Below are positions 49,165 to 59,000 of a DNA stretch of 64,000 nucleotides, piece after piece. Made by a program: the position numbers and the translations under genes. The notes below the pieces were generated by a model, which was given only the letters and a program-made list of their open reading frames with translations, did no database searches and was not told the DNA's origin. Within the stretch, counting starts at the first letter, position 1. Every line of letters begins with the position of its first letter. This DNA comes from Candidatus Enterosoma merdigallinarum (GTDB lineage Bacteria > Bacillota_I > Bacilli_A > RFN20 > CAG-288). The stretch lies in the NCBI GenBank assembly GCA_018714385.1, contig DVNL01000004.1, forward strand, positions 56,215 to 120,214, given 5' to 3'.

Positions 49165-50139
49165 TCAGTTTCTCTTGTTCGGCCGGTTTCTCGTCAGCCA
49201 GAGCAGGACGATGCCGCCCAGGACGGCAAGGAGGATAGCGACGGCGATGATGATCCAGAAGCCCGCCTTGTTGCCCGAGAGAGGTATCTCGATGAAGTTC
49301 ATGCCGAAGAAGGAGGCGACAAGGGTCGGGATCGAGATGACGATGGTCAAGACGGCGAGAGTCTTCATGACGATGTTGAGGTTGTTGTTGATGATGGAGG
49401 GGAAGGCGTCCATCATGCCGGAGAGAAGGTCGGAATAGATCTGGCACATCTCCAAGGCCTGGTCCAATTCGACGGCGGTGTCTTCCATCAGGTCGAAATC
49501 GTTCTCGAACTTCTTGTAGGCGGGCGACTTGAGAAGACGGTTGAGGACGTTTCTGTCGGCATGGAGGGCTGTGGAGAAGTAGACGAGGGACTTGTTGATG
49601 GCCATCAGCTCGAACAGTTCCTTGTTGCGCATGGAGGAGTGGAGTCTCTTTTCGATGTCGTGAGTATGGGAATCGATCCGTCGCAAGCAGATGATGAAGT
49701 CTCTGGACATCTGGTAGATGATCTGAAGGGCGAGGCGGACGGGTTTTTGCGGCTCGATGAGGACGTTCCTATTCATGAGATTGTCGATGAGGGAAGCGCC
49801 GGGCTGGCCGATGGTGACGAAAAAATCCTCGTTGTAGGCAATGACGAAAGGCTCCGTGATGTAGGTCTCGTCGCTTTCGTCGCTTGCCAGGATCGGGACG
49901 TCGAGGACGATAAGGACCGAACCGCTTTCGTTGTCGATACGTGCGGTCTCCTCCTCGTCGAGGGCGGAGGAAAGGAAGTGGAGGGGAATCCCGGTCTTGG
50001 CGCTGATCAAGGTGAGAGTCGAAGCCTCGTTCTGATCTAGCGATATCCAAGTCCCTTTTTCGATGACTGTTTCGGAAGAGACGGAATCCAGCTCCTGGGA
50101 GACGATCCGCTTTCCGACTTCGCGATAGATTTTGGTCAT
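49165..50139 (-). CDS. corA: CorA-family magnesium/cobalt transporter
   Basis: Two C-terminal TMs with FFGMNF motif. Confidence 0.92.
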   Translation of the reverse strand: MTKIYREVGKRIVSQELDSVSSETVIEKGTWISLDQNEASTLTLISAKTGIPLHFLSSALDEEETARIDNESGSVLIVLDVPILASDESDETYITEPFVIAYNEDFFVTIGQPGASLIDNLMNRNVLIEPQKPVRLALQIIYQMSRDFIICLRRIDSHTHDIEKRLHSSMRNKELFELMAINKSLVYFSTALHADRNVLNRLLKSPAYKKFENDFDLMEDTAVELDQALEMCQIYSDLLSGMMDAFPSIINNNLNIVMKTLAVLTIVISIPTLVASFFGMNFIEIPLSGNKAGFWIIIAVAILLAVLGGIVLLWLTRNRPNKRN

Positions 50140-50202
50140 TGCCCGTATATTCTAGAACAATGCTGGGATATTGGCTAATCTTTTTTCTGCGAATGTTCCA
50201 CG

Positions 50203-50225
50203 AAAAAGGGCGCCTTTCGGCGCCC
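50203..50225 (-). terminator. Terminator after lemA operon
   Basis: Minus strand GGGCGCC-GAAA-GGCGCCCTTTTT. Confidence 0.92.
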
Positions 50226-50245
50226 GACAGGGACGATCTGTTTCT

Positions 50246-50926
50246 TTAGAAGAAGGTTCCGCGAGCCTTTTCCTTGATCTCGGCAGATGTGGAGAAGGGA
50301 ATTCGGGTCGTATAGCCGGCCTTGGCGGCGACGATCATCTTCGTGGGCCAGGCCTGAATGTCCGCGTTCCAGCGATAGACGGTGTCGTTGTAGAGCTCAC
50401 GAGCCGCAGTGATCTCTTTCTGGAGATAGCTGTTCTGTTGGAGACACTGTTCGATCTCGTTGTGGGCCTTCAGGTCCGGATACTGCTCGAAGGCGACGTT
50501 GATCTGTCCGAAGAGCTTGTCGATGTTGGCACTGGCGGCATTCCTTTGGGCATCGTCGACCTGGTTTCCCGCGCCGGCGCGATAGGCGGCGACCTTGGTC
50601 ATGGTGTCTTTGTCGAGGTCGATGGCCTTGTCCAGAAGCTTGGCGGCATTCTGGAGGATGACGACTCTCTGCTCGAGGTAGTTGTCGATCTGCGAGGCGT
50701 CGTGCTGAATCTTCTGCTGAAGCTGGCGGAGATAGGTCCTGGCGTTGATCTTCATGATGAGGAAGATGATTCCCGGGATGATTCCGCAGACCCAGAGCAG
50801 GATTTCAAAGATCGTGGAACCGATGCCGACCTTGACGGGGATCTGTTTTTCGATGACGTTGACGTCTCTTCCCTGCTCGTTGACCGGACCGGTCATTTCG
50901 TCCAATTCGTTTGCCATTGCTTTCAA
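50246..50926 (-). CDS. lemA: LemA family protein
   Basis: Single TM then coiled coil, LEQRVVILQNAAKLLDKAIDLDK, AFEQYPDLKAH, ARELYNDTVYRWNADIQAWP. Confidence 0.92.
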   Translation of the reverse strand: MKAMANELDEMTGPVNEQGRDVNVIEKQIPVKVGIGSTIFEILLWVCGIIPGIIFLIMKINARTYLRQLQQKIQHDASQIDNYLEQRVVILQNAAKLLDKAIDLDKDTMTKVAAYRAGAGNQVDDAQRNAASANIDKLFGQINVAFEQYPDLKAHNEIEQCLQQNSYLQKEITAARELYNDTVYRWNADIQAWPTKMIVAAKAGYTTRIPFSTSAEIKEKARGTFF

Positions 50927-52770
50927 ACTCCTTTCATGGGGCGGGAGCGGATTGCCTTGGAAATGTCGGCATCCTCTTCCTGTGAATAATTATAGCCGTC
51001 TTTCAAGCGGAAACCTAAGAAATTCTTGCTTCGAATCGCCGTCGTATAGAATTCTTTTTCCTTGTTGAAGACTTCCTTCTCGTTCATGAGATCGTCGAAT
51101 TCGTTTTGCGTCCCGGAGTAGCTTCGGATGGCAACGGAGCTGGTGCGTTTGAGGGGGATGTACTCGAACCATTGGACGGCGACGTCATGGGCTCTTCCGT
51201 CACCGCCCATCTGGGTCACATATGTGATGCGCGGGATGGCCTTGAAGGAATCGGAATCGACGGAGAAGACATCGCTGTCGCCGACTGATTGGAGATAGCG
51301 GACCTTGAGTATTTGCGGCGTTGTTGTTTCCGGATGCATGAAGGCGTTTGCGTCCATATGGTTGACGAAGCTTTCCGCCTCATAGTCGGAGACGTGGCGG
51401 ACCTCTTTCTCCGGATCGTATTTTCCGGCGTCCGTCTGCTGGTAAAGCGGGATGGCAAGGACCGGGGCGAGTTCGAAGAAGAGCGACTCGAAGATGGAGG
51501 CTATGGTATCCACGTATGTCTTACGGAAGACACGAATGTCGACTTGTCCGAAGAACATATCCTCCGTGAAGTCAGGCACTTCTTTGCCGTGGCGCGAGGA
51601 AACGATGTTGATCTTTCGGAGCTTGTGGAAAGCGAAATCATCTCCATACGGCTCTTTCATCGTGATGAGCTCGGTCAAATTCTGTTGGGCCAAGGGGGTG
51701 AAGAGGAGTCGGTATTGGACTTCGTTGTCCCGATCGAAGGCACCGAAGAGGGATTCGAATTCGGTGTTGGCCAAGGGCTGGAAACTGCCGCCTTTTTTTA
51801 TGATTTCTTCCGCCCTGTCGTTCATCTCCTTGCTTCTTCGGCTTACCAACCTTTCCACGTCTTTGTCGTCGTGGTCTTTGTCAAGTCCGCTTGGCGAACG
51901 GGAGAAAGTGAGGTCTGGCGCTGCCTGATTGCCATAGACGACGAATGTGGCATAGTTGTAGAAGGGGGCCGGTTTGACGACCTGCGCCGTCAAAGTCTGT
52001 GTCCTGGTTACGACATGACGGTTCTTGCCCGAACCTACGACTTCCGTCCAAGTGATCACACGGGTGCCGACATAGACTTTGTCCAGCATTTTTTCGGTGA
52101 AGAGGCGCAGACGAAGGAAAGGATTCGTGGCGATGTTTCCTGAAACGCAAGTGAAGACGGATTCGTTACCGTTTGGCTCCTGGTTGTATGCGAAGAGCTT
52201 TTTGAGCATCGAAAGCTTTTCAGGAGCGAGGGTGTCATCGAGATTGAAAGCATCCGTTGTCTTGGCGACAATTCTATTGAAATCCCGATGATCCATTGCC
52301 TTGTTAAGCGGATAAAGCTGCGAAAGGCATTTTGCTTTCAGCTCAGAAACTTTTTTGTTATTTTCTGCATCTTTTGCAATAAGTGCCTTGAGCTTTGGCG
52401 AGACGACGAAGACAGTAATGAGAATCCCGGTCAGTGCTAAAAGCAAGCCGATGACGAGACAAAGAATACCCGGCATGTTGTTCGAGGACACGAGAAAGTA
52501 GATGCCGAGAAGAGCGCCCAGGATCCCGATGACGGCAAGGACGATGAGAAGTGTTTTAAGAGCCCTGTAGCGGCCGATGACTTTTTCGTTGGCCTTGTCT
52601 TCGCTTTGTGCGGCATAAAAAGCATCCGCAGTTTGGGCATTGAGACCTTCATCGACGGCGGCTTTTTTAATTAGCTCATCGAAGAAAGAAGCGGCATTCT
52701 GTCGAATCCCTTCCTTCAAGTACTTTTCATAATAGTCGACAGGGTCGAATTCCATGTCTTTGGCTTTCAT
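50923..52770 (-). CDS. DUF3137-like membrane protein, partner of LemA
   Basis: Two central TMs and soluble C-terminal region; overlaps lemA; GGAGG RBS before ATG 52770. Confidence 0.75.
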   Translation of the reverse strand: MKAKDMEFDPVDYYEKYLKEGIRQNAASFFDELIKKAAVDEGLNAQTADAFYAAQSEDKANEKVIGRYRALKTLLIVLAVIGILGALLGIYFLVSSNNMPGILCLVIGLLLALTGILITVFVVSPKLKALIAKDAENNKKVSELKAKCLSQLYPLNKAMDHRDFNRIVAKTTDAFNLDDTLAPEKLSMLKKLFAYNQEPNGNESVFTCVSGNIATNPFLRLRLFTEKMLDKVYVGTRVITWTEVVGSGKNRHVVTRTQTLTAQVVKPAPFYNYATFVVYGNQAAPDLTFSRSPSGLDKDHDDKDVERLVSRRSKEMNDRAEEIIKKGGSFQPLANTEFESLFGAFDRDNEVQYRLLFTPLAQQNLTELITMKEPYGDDFAFHKLRKINIVSSRHGKEVPDFTEDMFFGQVDIRVFRKTYVDTIASIFESLFFELAPVLAIPLYQQTDAGKYDPEKEVRHVSDYEAESFVNHMDANAFMHPETTTPQILKVRYLQSVGDSDVFSVDSDSFKAIPRITYVTQMGGDGRAHDVAVQWFEYIPLKRTSSVAIRSYSGTQNEFDDLMNEKEVFNKEKEFYTTAIRSKNFLGFRLKDGYNYSQEEDADISKAIRSRPMKGV

Positions 52771-52992
52771 AGTCTTTCCTCCCACGGCAAGAAAATTTTA
52801 TGCGAGTGGCGACGTTTTGGTCAAGAAAACGTGCGGGGAACTGCAAACGGCATGACGACTTTTTTTGCGACGCGCCCCAAAAGCAATACGGCGAAATATG
52901 GAGGGCGAATGTGGGCAAAAAGCAGTGGATGGAGAGGCGAGTCTGTGAGTGATATCAAAAAGAGAACGATTCCGGTGAAAGAACGACGAAAG

Positions 52993-53019
52993 AAAAAGGC
53001 CCGCGGAGGCGAGCCTTTT
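52993..53019 (-). terminator. Terminator downstream of mscL
   Basis: AAAAAGGCCCGC-GGAG-GCGAGCCTTTT, read on minus strand. Confidence 0.8.
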
Positions 53020-53031
53020 CAGGATTTCTTG

Positions 53032-53748
53032 CTATTCGGCTTTCGGCTTTTCGGCGTTGAGCTTGCGGATCTCGTCACGGATCTCTTCAAGAAGGAGGAC
53101 ATCGTCGGACTTCTTGACGGGCTCGGGAGCCGGGGCGGGTTCGGCAGGCTTTTCTTCGACGCTGGTTTCAGCGCTCTCGGCAGCCTTCTTTTCCTCCGCG
53201 GCCTTGCGAAGCTTCTCTTCAAGAGCGAGACGTCTCGCCTTGAGGGAGGTGAAGACCTTGACGATGACGAAGAGGGTCAGGGCGATGATGAGGAAGGAGA
53301 TGACCGCATTGATGAAGCTTCCCCAGTCGATGATGGCAGCGCCGTTGTAGTAGTAGGCTCCGCCGTGCTTCGTGTACATGTTTGCGATCGTCGTGGTGAA
53401 ATCGCTCTGCTGCGAGAGGTTAGCCCATTCCGAGGCAGTGTAGCTTTGCTGCAGTGCGGTTCCGTTGATGAGGATGTCGGTGGGGACCTTCTGGGCGGCA
53501 TTGGCGGGAGGGAGGACAGTGACTAGGCCGGAGAGTCCGCCAGGGACACCCCAAGTGCAGATGGAGAGGAGGATGGAGGTGAAGGCCGTGACGATGGCAT
53601 TGAACGCGGAGCCCATGATGACACCGACTGCCATGTCAAGGACATTTCCTTTGGCGACGAATTTCTTGAATTCTTCGGCAAGCCTCTTCCAGCGGCCTTT
53701 CTTGGCTTCTTTCTTGGCCAATTTCTTTGCTTCTTTGTTTTCTTCCAT
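53032..53748 (-). CDS. mscL: Large-conductance mechanosensitive channel with enlarged loop
   Basis: EFKKFVAKGNVLDMAVGVIMGSAFNAIVTA TM1, C-terminal LLLEEIRDEIRKL. Confidence 0.93.
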   Translation of the reverse strand: MEENKEAKKLAKKEAKKGRWKRLAEEFKKFVAKGNVLDMAVGVIMGSAFNAIVTAFTSILLSICTWGVPGGLSGLVTVLPPANAAQKVPTDILINGTALQQSYTASEWANLSQQSDFTTTIANMYTKHGGAYYYNGAAIIDWGSFINAVISFLIIALTLFVIVKVFTSLKARRLALEEKLRKAAEEKKAAESAETSVEEKPAEPAPAPEPVKKSDDVLLLEEIRDEIRKLNAEKPKAE

Positions 53749-53810
53749 GATAAATACCTCAGTTAATTAAGACAACAAAATAGAGTGGTGAAAGTCAAGG
53801 GGAAATAAGG

Positions 53811-54155
53811 TTAGTTGGAAAAGGTATCGTCAAGGATGAGGCGGAAGTCATCCGTCGGACGACTTCCAAGAAGTTCGCCGTGCGGCTTTCCGTTCTCCAT
53901 AAGCGCGACTCTCTTCCCGTCCTTGTAGGCGATGAGGGTCGGGATGGAGGAGACACCGAAGGCCATGGCGATCTGGCCGAACGTGTCTGTGTCGACCTTG
54001 AGGAAAGTGATCGCGGGATAGTCCTTTTCGATCTCTTCGAGGATGCGTCCCATCATGCGGCAGGGACCGCACCATGTGGCAAAGAAGTCGACGACGACAT
54101 TTCCCTGTTTGACAATTTCGTTGAAATCCGTTTCTTTTTCGAGATGTTTGATCAT
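53811..54155 (-). CDS. trxA: Thioredoxin
   Basis: VVVDFFATWCGPCRMM; GGAGG RBS before MIKHLEKE. Confidence 0.94.
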   Translation of the reverse strand: MIKHLEKETDFNEIVKQGNVVVDFFATWCGPCRMMGRILEEIEKDYPAITFLKVDTDTFGQIAMAFGVSSIPTLIAYKDGKRVALMENGKPHGELLGSRPTDDFRLILDDTFSN

Positions 54156-54215
54156 ATTCTGATCCTCCTTTTCCATAAGATTAGCGGAAAGGGGAAGGGA
54201 CGGCAATCGATATGC

Positions 54216-55085
54216 TCAAAGATACCCCAATCCGATGGCGATGACGCCCAAGAGAAGGATGTGGAAGGGGTAGTAGGCATAGAAGCCGTACTGTATGTAT
54301 TTCGATGCATAGCCTTTCTTCGGCGATGACAGAAGGATAAAGACGACCGCCAGAAGAGAGTAGGTGCCGATGGGGACGAACTGGTTCGGGAGGAGGAAGG
54401 AGGTATTGTCCAAGCGGAAAATGAGATAGAAAAGGGCTTCGGTGAAGAACAGTGCAACGCATGAAGTCACTTTTTCATAGAAGAAGCCGGATTCATCGAG
54501 GTAGAGCCGCTCATCGACGCCATCCGATTTGGCCTTGTATACGAGAAGATAGTCGCAGATTTCCTTGCCGATGAAGAAAGAAAGGAAAAGAATGATGGAA
54601 AAGAAACCCCAATCGGTCTTGAAGAGGGTGCCGTATTCCGGAGAAATCGCCACAGTCGAGAAAAAGGCATAGGCGATCGGAAGGATTGCCAGAAAGGAGA
54701 AACGATCTTTTCGTTTGAGCAACGTGACGAGAAGAACGCCGAGGAACATATCGGTGAAGGCATTCCCGACAAGGGGATTGTCGGCAACTGGGATATGGCG
54801 GATTCCACCCAGAAGAAAAGAGAAGGCATCCAATGCTATGGAAAGGAAAAAGAGGCGCAGAAGATAGTTGCGGGCATTGTGTGTCTGGTAGGCACCACGA
54901 AATGCGAGATAGGCAAAGATGGGGAACGAGATTTTTCCGATGGCTCGCAAAGCATAATAAATAGGATATTGGTTGACAGGATCCACAAAAAGGAGAGCGG
55001 CATGGTCCAGCGTCATCAAAAGGCAGGCGATGATTTTTAAAGCAAATGAGGAAAGAAGATCACTTTTTGCAGTTGCGGTTTTCAT
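54216..55085 (-). CDS. TraX family membrane protein
   Basis: LKIIACLLMTLDHAALLF, AIGKISFPIFAYLAFRGAYQT, multiple TMs. Confidence 0.88.
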   Translation of the reverse strand: MKTATAKSDLLSSFALKIIACLLMTLDHAALLFVDPVNQYPIYYALRAIGKISFPIFAYLAFRGAYQTHNARNYLLRLFFLSIALDAFSFLLGGIRHIPVADNPLVGNAFTDMFLGVLLVTLLKRKDRFSFLAILPIAYAFFSTVAISPEYGTLFKTDWGFFSIILFLSFFIGKEICDYLLVYKAKSDGVDERLYLDESGFFYEKVTSCVALFFTEALFYLIFRLDNTSFLLPNQFVPIGTYSLLAVVFILLSSPKKGYASKYIQYGFYAYYPFHILLLGVIAIGLGYL

Positions 55086-55921
55086 TATGCCAGGAGAACA
55101 ACGAAGGAAATCGTGTTGTTGAGAGCATGCGAGAAGAGAGAAGAGGAAATCTTTCCCGAGAGAGCGTAGACAAAACCAAGAACCACTCCGGAGCCAATGT
55201 AGACGGGGAGGTTCATCAATTCGTTAAGAATGGCTTCGGGCTCGATTCCGGATTCTGCCCCGCCAATGATATAGGAGAACAAAGAAGACCAATCGAAATG
55301 AATGGCTCCAAAAATGACCGATGAGAGTAGGACGCCAAGCCATCTTCTCTTATGACCTATAGAGTCGACAAGGCCGATTCGATAGGTGAACTCTTCGACA
55401 AAAGGCGCAAAGATGGAAACGCTAAAGAACATTAAAACAGGATCATTTTTAATGCATGATTCAATGAGAAGCTGATTTTCATTATCGCCATAGAAAGGAA
55501 CGAGTGAATAAAGGAGATTAAAAAGAATGTTGATGCCATAAATGCCGAGAAGGCCTGCTGCACCATAAGCGAGGAAGTGAGGGTCTTTGAAATCCTCGAA
55601 AAGACGCTTCCAGGATTTTCTTCCGTCGAAGAAAAGGAAAGCAAGGAAGGCTCCGAAAAGGAAAAGATAGGCGAGAAAATTGTTCAGGCTCATCGCTCTG
55701 ACGTAGTTCGTCTCGACAAGAGGGGTAAGACCGATTATGAAAGAGGTAACGAGGCTTATCAAGTCGAGGCCGAAAAAGCCAAGGCAGAAAAAGGCGATCT
55801 TTTCCCATCTTGGAGTCCAATCGTTGAAGGCGCTTCGTTTGAAAAAGACGCGCTCCTCGTTGGAGTGGTGTTGAGGGCGATGAGGGGTCTTTTGGCCCGG
55901 GCCGGGTTCGTAAATTTCCAT
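55085..55921 (-). CDS. CPBP family intramembrane metalloprotease
   Basis: VEEFTYRIG (EExxxR), VIFGAIHFDW, SSLFSHALNN. Confidence 0.92.
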   Translation of the reverse strand: MEIYEPGPGQKTPHRPQHHSNEERVFFKRSAFNDWTPRWEKIAFFCLGFFGLDLISLVTSFIIGLTPLVETNYVRAMSLNNFLAYLFLFGAFLAFLFFDGRKSWKRLFEDFKDPHFLAYGAAGLLGIYGINILFNLLYSLVPFYGDNENQLLIESCIKNDPVLMFFSVSIFAPFVEEFTYRIGLVDSIGHKRRWLGVLLSSVIFGAIHFDWSSLFSYIIGGAESGIEPEAILNELMNLPVYIGSGVVLGFVYALSGKISSSLFSHALNNTISFVVLLA

Positions 55922-56003
55922 GGTGTCATTAGTTCGAAAACAGCATTTATTTTAATAGCGTTTTATTTTATAATCAATCTAAGTTAAATTGGAGAAAAAC
56001 CAC

Positions 56004-59000
56004 ATGCCCGAAATCGTTAGCACTGTCCTGTTGGTTCTGTTCATCTTCCTTTTCTTCCTGTCCCTTCTTGCTTTTCTTGCCGGGTTCATCAAGGGGTTGT
56101 ATAAAACGACGGTCAAAACCCTTCTCATCGCTGCTCTTCTTTGTGTCTTCGTCTTTTTGACCCCGTCAATCACGATAGCGATCGGAAACATTGATCTTTC
56201 CAAAATAGGTTTTTCTTTTGAATTCAACGGTCAGCAAATCGTTCTTACCACCATTCAAGAGACTCTCGCCAATATTATTACAGCGACCGGCGTCATTTCT
56301 CCGATGAACGGTATTTCCATCTATGAGACGGCCATCGCTTTGGCCAACTCGCTTTTGTCCTATGTTATTTTCTTTGTCTTTGTCCTTTTGACGCAGCTTT
56401 TCATATGGCTTTTCACCGCAATCGTCTACAACGGAATCTTTCGCTGGTTCATCCCCGTCGAGAGCAAGGAAGATAGGCGTTTGCGCAAGGAGATGCCCAA
56501 AGAGACTCGTTATTTGACGCAAGGAATCTATTTTGAAAACGAGCCAGCTTCTGTCGAAGAGAGAGAGCCTGAGGTTATTGACCCGTATCAACAGGAAGAA
56601 CTTCTTCGTGGCCAAGAAAACATCCCGGGACAGGAATATGCCGAGGCCTTCCCTGAAGCGACGGCTATGGAAGAGGAAACCTCGGAAGAGGTTTTGCCGG
56701 AAGACGACTACCCTGTTGCGGAGACAAGGCATCGTCTCCCTCTTCTGCGCCTTCCTGCCGCTGTTCTTGGTGCCTGTTCAGAATTTGTCTTGGCCATGGT
56801 TCTTGTTTCTCCTTTCACTGCTCTTGCCAGGACGGCGTTGGAGCATCGCGAGACGGTGTCGACGGTTCTTTCTCAGCTCCTTCCCGAAAATGATTCGCAG
56901 GATATCGACTCTCTGATGGACACGCTCGAGGATAGTCTCCTCGTCAAACTTTTGGGGGTCATGAATTTCGACACGACGATCATGGATAGCGTTTCCCGCG
57001 TTGAAATCGGCGGCAAGGACGTCTCCTTCAACGGCTTGTTGTCTTCCGTTCTCGACATTGCCAGCCCGCTTATCGATGAGGGCGCTATTGACTTTGGCTC
57101 CGGTGTCGGTGCGATAACCGTCAATTTTGCCCAACTTCTGAACGGCACGATGGTTTCTACTCTCATCGACTCCATCATCGAGAATCCGATTGTCATGGCG
57201 CTGATTCCTCCGGTCATCGATATCGGCGTCAACACGCTTTCTTCCGAATCTCTTCCCTTGAGCCAGTTGGATTTTTCCGACATCGACTGGTCCAGCGACC
57301 TCTCTGCCTTGTCGGATATTTATTCGCAAATATACGGCACGGGCATCATCGACAGCCTGTTTGTTGAGGATGGGGAAAAGATTTCTCCTGAAAACATTGA
57401 AATACCGGTTGCCGATTGGTCTGCGGAACAGTACCAAAACAATCTTGCCTCCTTCGCCAAGGCATTTGAGGCCTTCGGCGACATGGAGGTCATGAAGAAA
57501 AACCTTCCGATGGTGTTCGCTTCTGTCGGAACCTATCTGGCGGGCATGGGATATGACATTCTCCCGACTGATGCCGACAGCTATGCCAAGGTCGATTGGG
57601 GGCATGATATTGCCCTCTTCGGAACCTCTGCCTTGAATTTGTGTCGCGTGCTGGGCGTCAATATTTCTGCCGATATTGATATCGAAGCGGCCTTGGATCA
57701 GAAATTGGATTCCCTTGATAACGAAGTTGAGGTCCAGAAATTTGTTCAGGATGTCGAAACGATTCTCTGCGGCGACGAAAAGAAGAAGACCGATGGCCTT
57801 CTTGACTGCACTTTGTTTGACATCGTTCGTCTCGGTGATGTTCTCGACTCTGTCCTTAGTTCTGTCTCTGCTATTTCTTCATATGTAGAGAATATCGATT
57901 TCAGCGTGTTCGACGAAATGAGCATCGCCGATCTCAAGGTTGAATTCCGTTCGATTTTCGATGTTGCGGAACTCGTCCTGGATCCGGGGTTCCCCATCAA
58001 GCTGGAAGAGGGGCTTGAGTCTATCGATCTTTCTTCCCAGGAAGTCGCCAATGCTTTGGTCGATGTGCTCAATATGGCGGAAAATTCCGAGATTTTCTCT
58101 TCCATGTATCCTTATATCATTCAAAGCTTTTTGTCCAATCCAGATCTTGAAATCCAGGACTTCATGTTTGGCCTCACTCCATATAATTTCAATTTCGATT
58201 CGGATAACTTCACTTCCGACTTCAAAGAGCTCGTTTCCCTTATGCCATCTCTGTACGAGACTTTTGAGGTTTTGTCCAACGACAAGTTGACGAATGCGGA
58301 AAAATTCAAAGGCATCAATGCGGTCGCGATCGGAGATTTGCTTGAAATCGTTGCGGATTCCAATTTCTTCAATCCGGCTTTGTCGGACGGCGTCGACATC
58401 GACTCTGACGATGCCAATGATGGTAGGAATTTCAATCTCTATGTTGTTCTCTCGAATCTCTTCCGCTCGGACACATTTGCCCAGATGGGTTTTGTCGCCC
58501 CGGATCTGAAGACGATGTCCGGTATCGAATGGAGCGGCAGCAACGGAGAAATCTCTCGCCTTGTTTCCTTGATCCAGGATGCTCAGACCAATGCAGACTT
58601 CCTTCTTGACGGGGCAAAGGGGACAGTCGAGGATCCAGACGCATTGCGTTCCATGATTTCGACCGGCTTTTCCAGCCAACTTTTGGAACCGTCCATTTTG
58701 GCGATCATCGATTCGTCCATGAATGAGTTCCTATCGTCGGTGGGAATCAACAAAACCCTCAATCAGATGCGGACGGAATACTGGAAGGAGGATGTCGATC
58801 CGCTCATCGATATCCTGACCCTTGCCGGAGATATGGACTTCTCGGACCCGGATTTCTTCAACTCTTTGGATTCGGTGCAATTGAATGCCCTGTTGACAAG
58901 CCTCTATCGAACCAATTTCATAGCCAATTGCTTTGGAACGCCGCTGACGGAGAATATGTCTTCCGCAACCATTGAAGCCCAACGCAATCGTAATTTCAGC

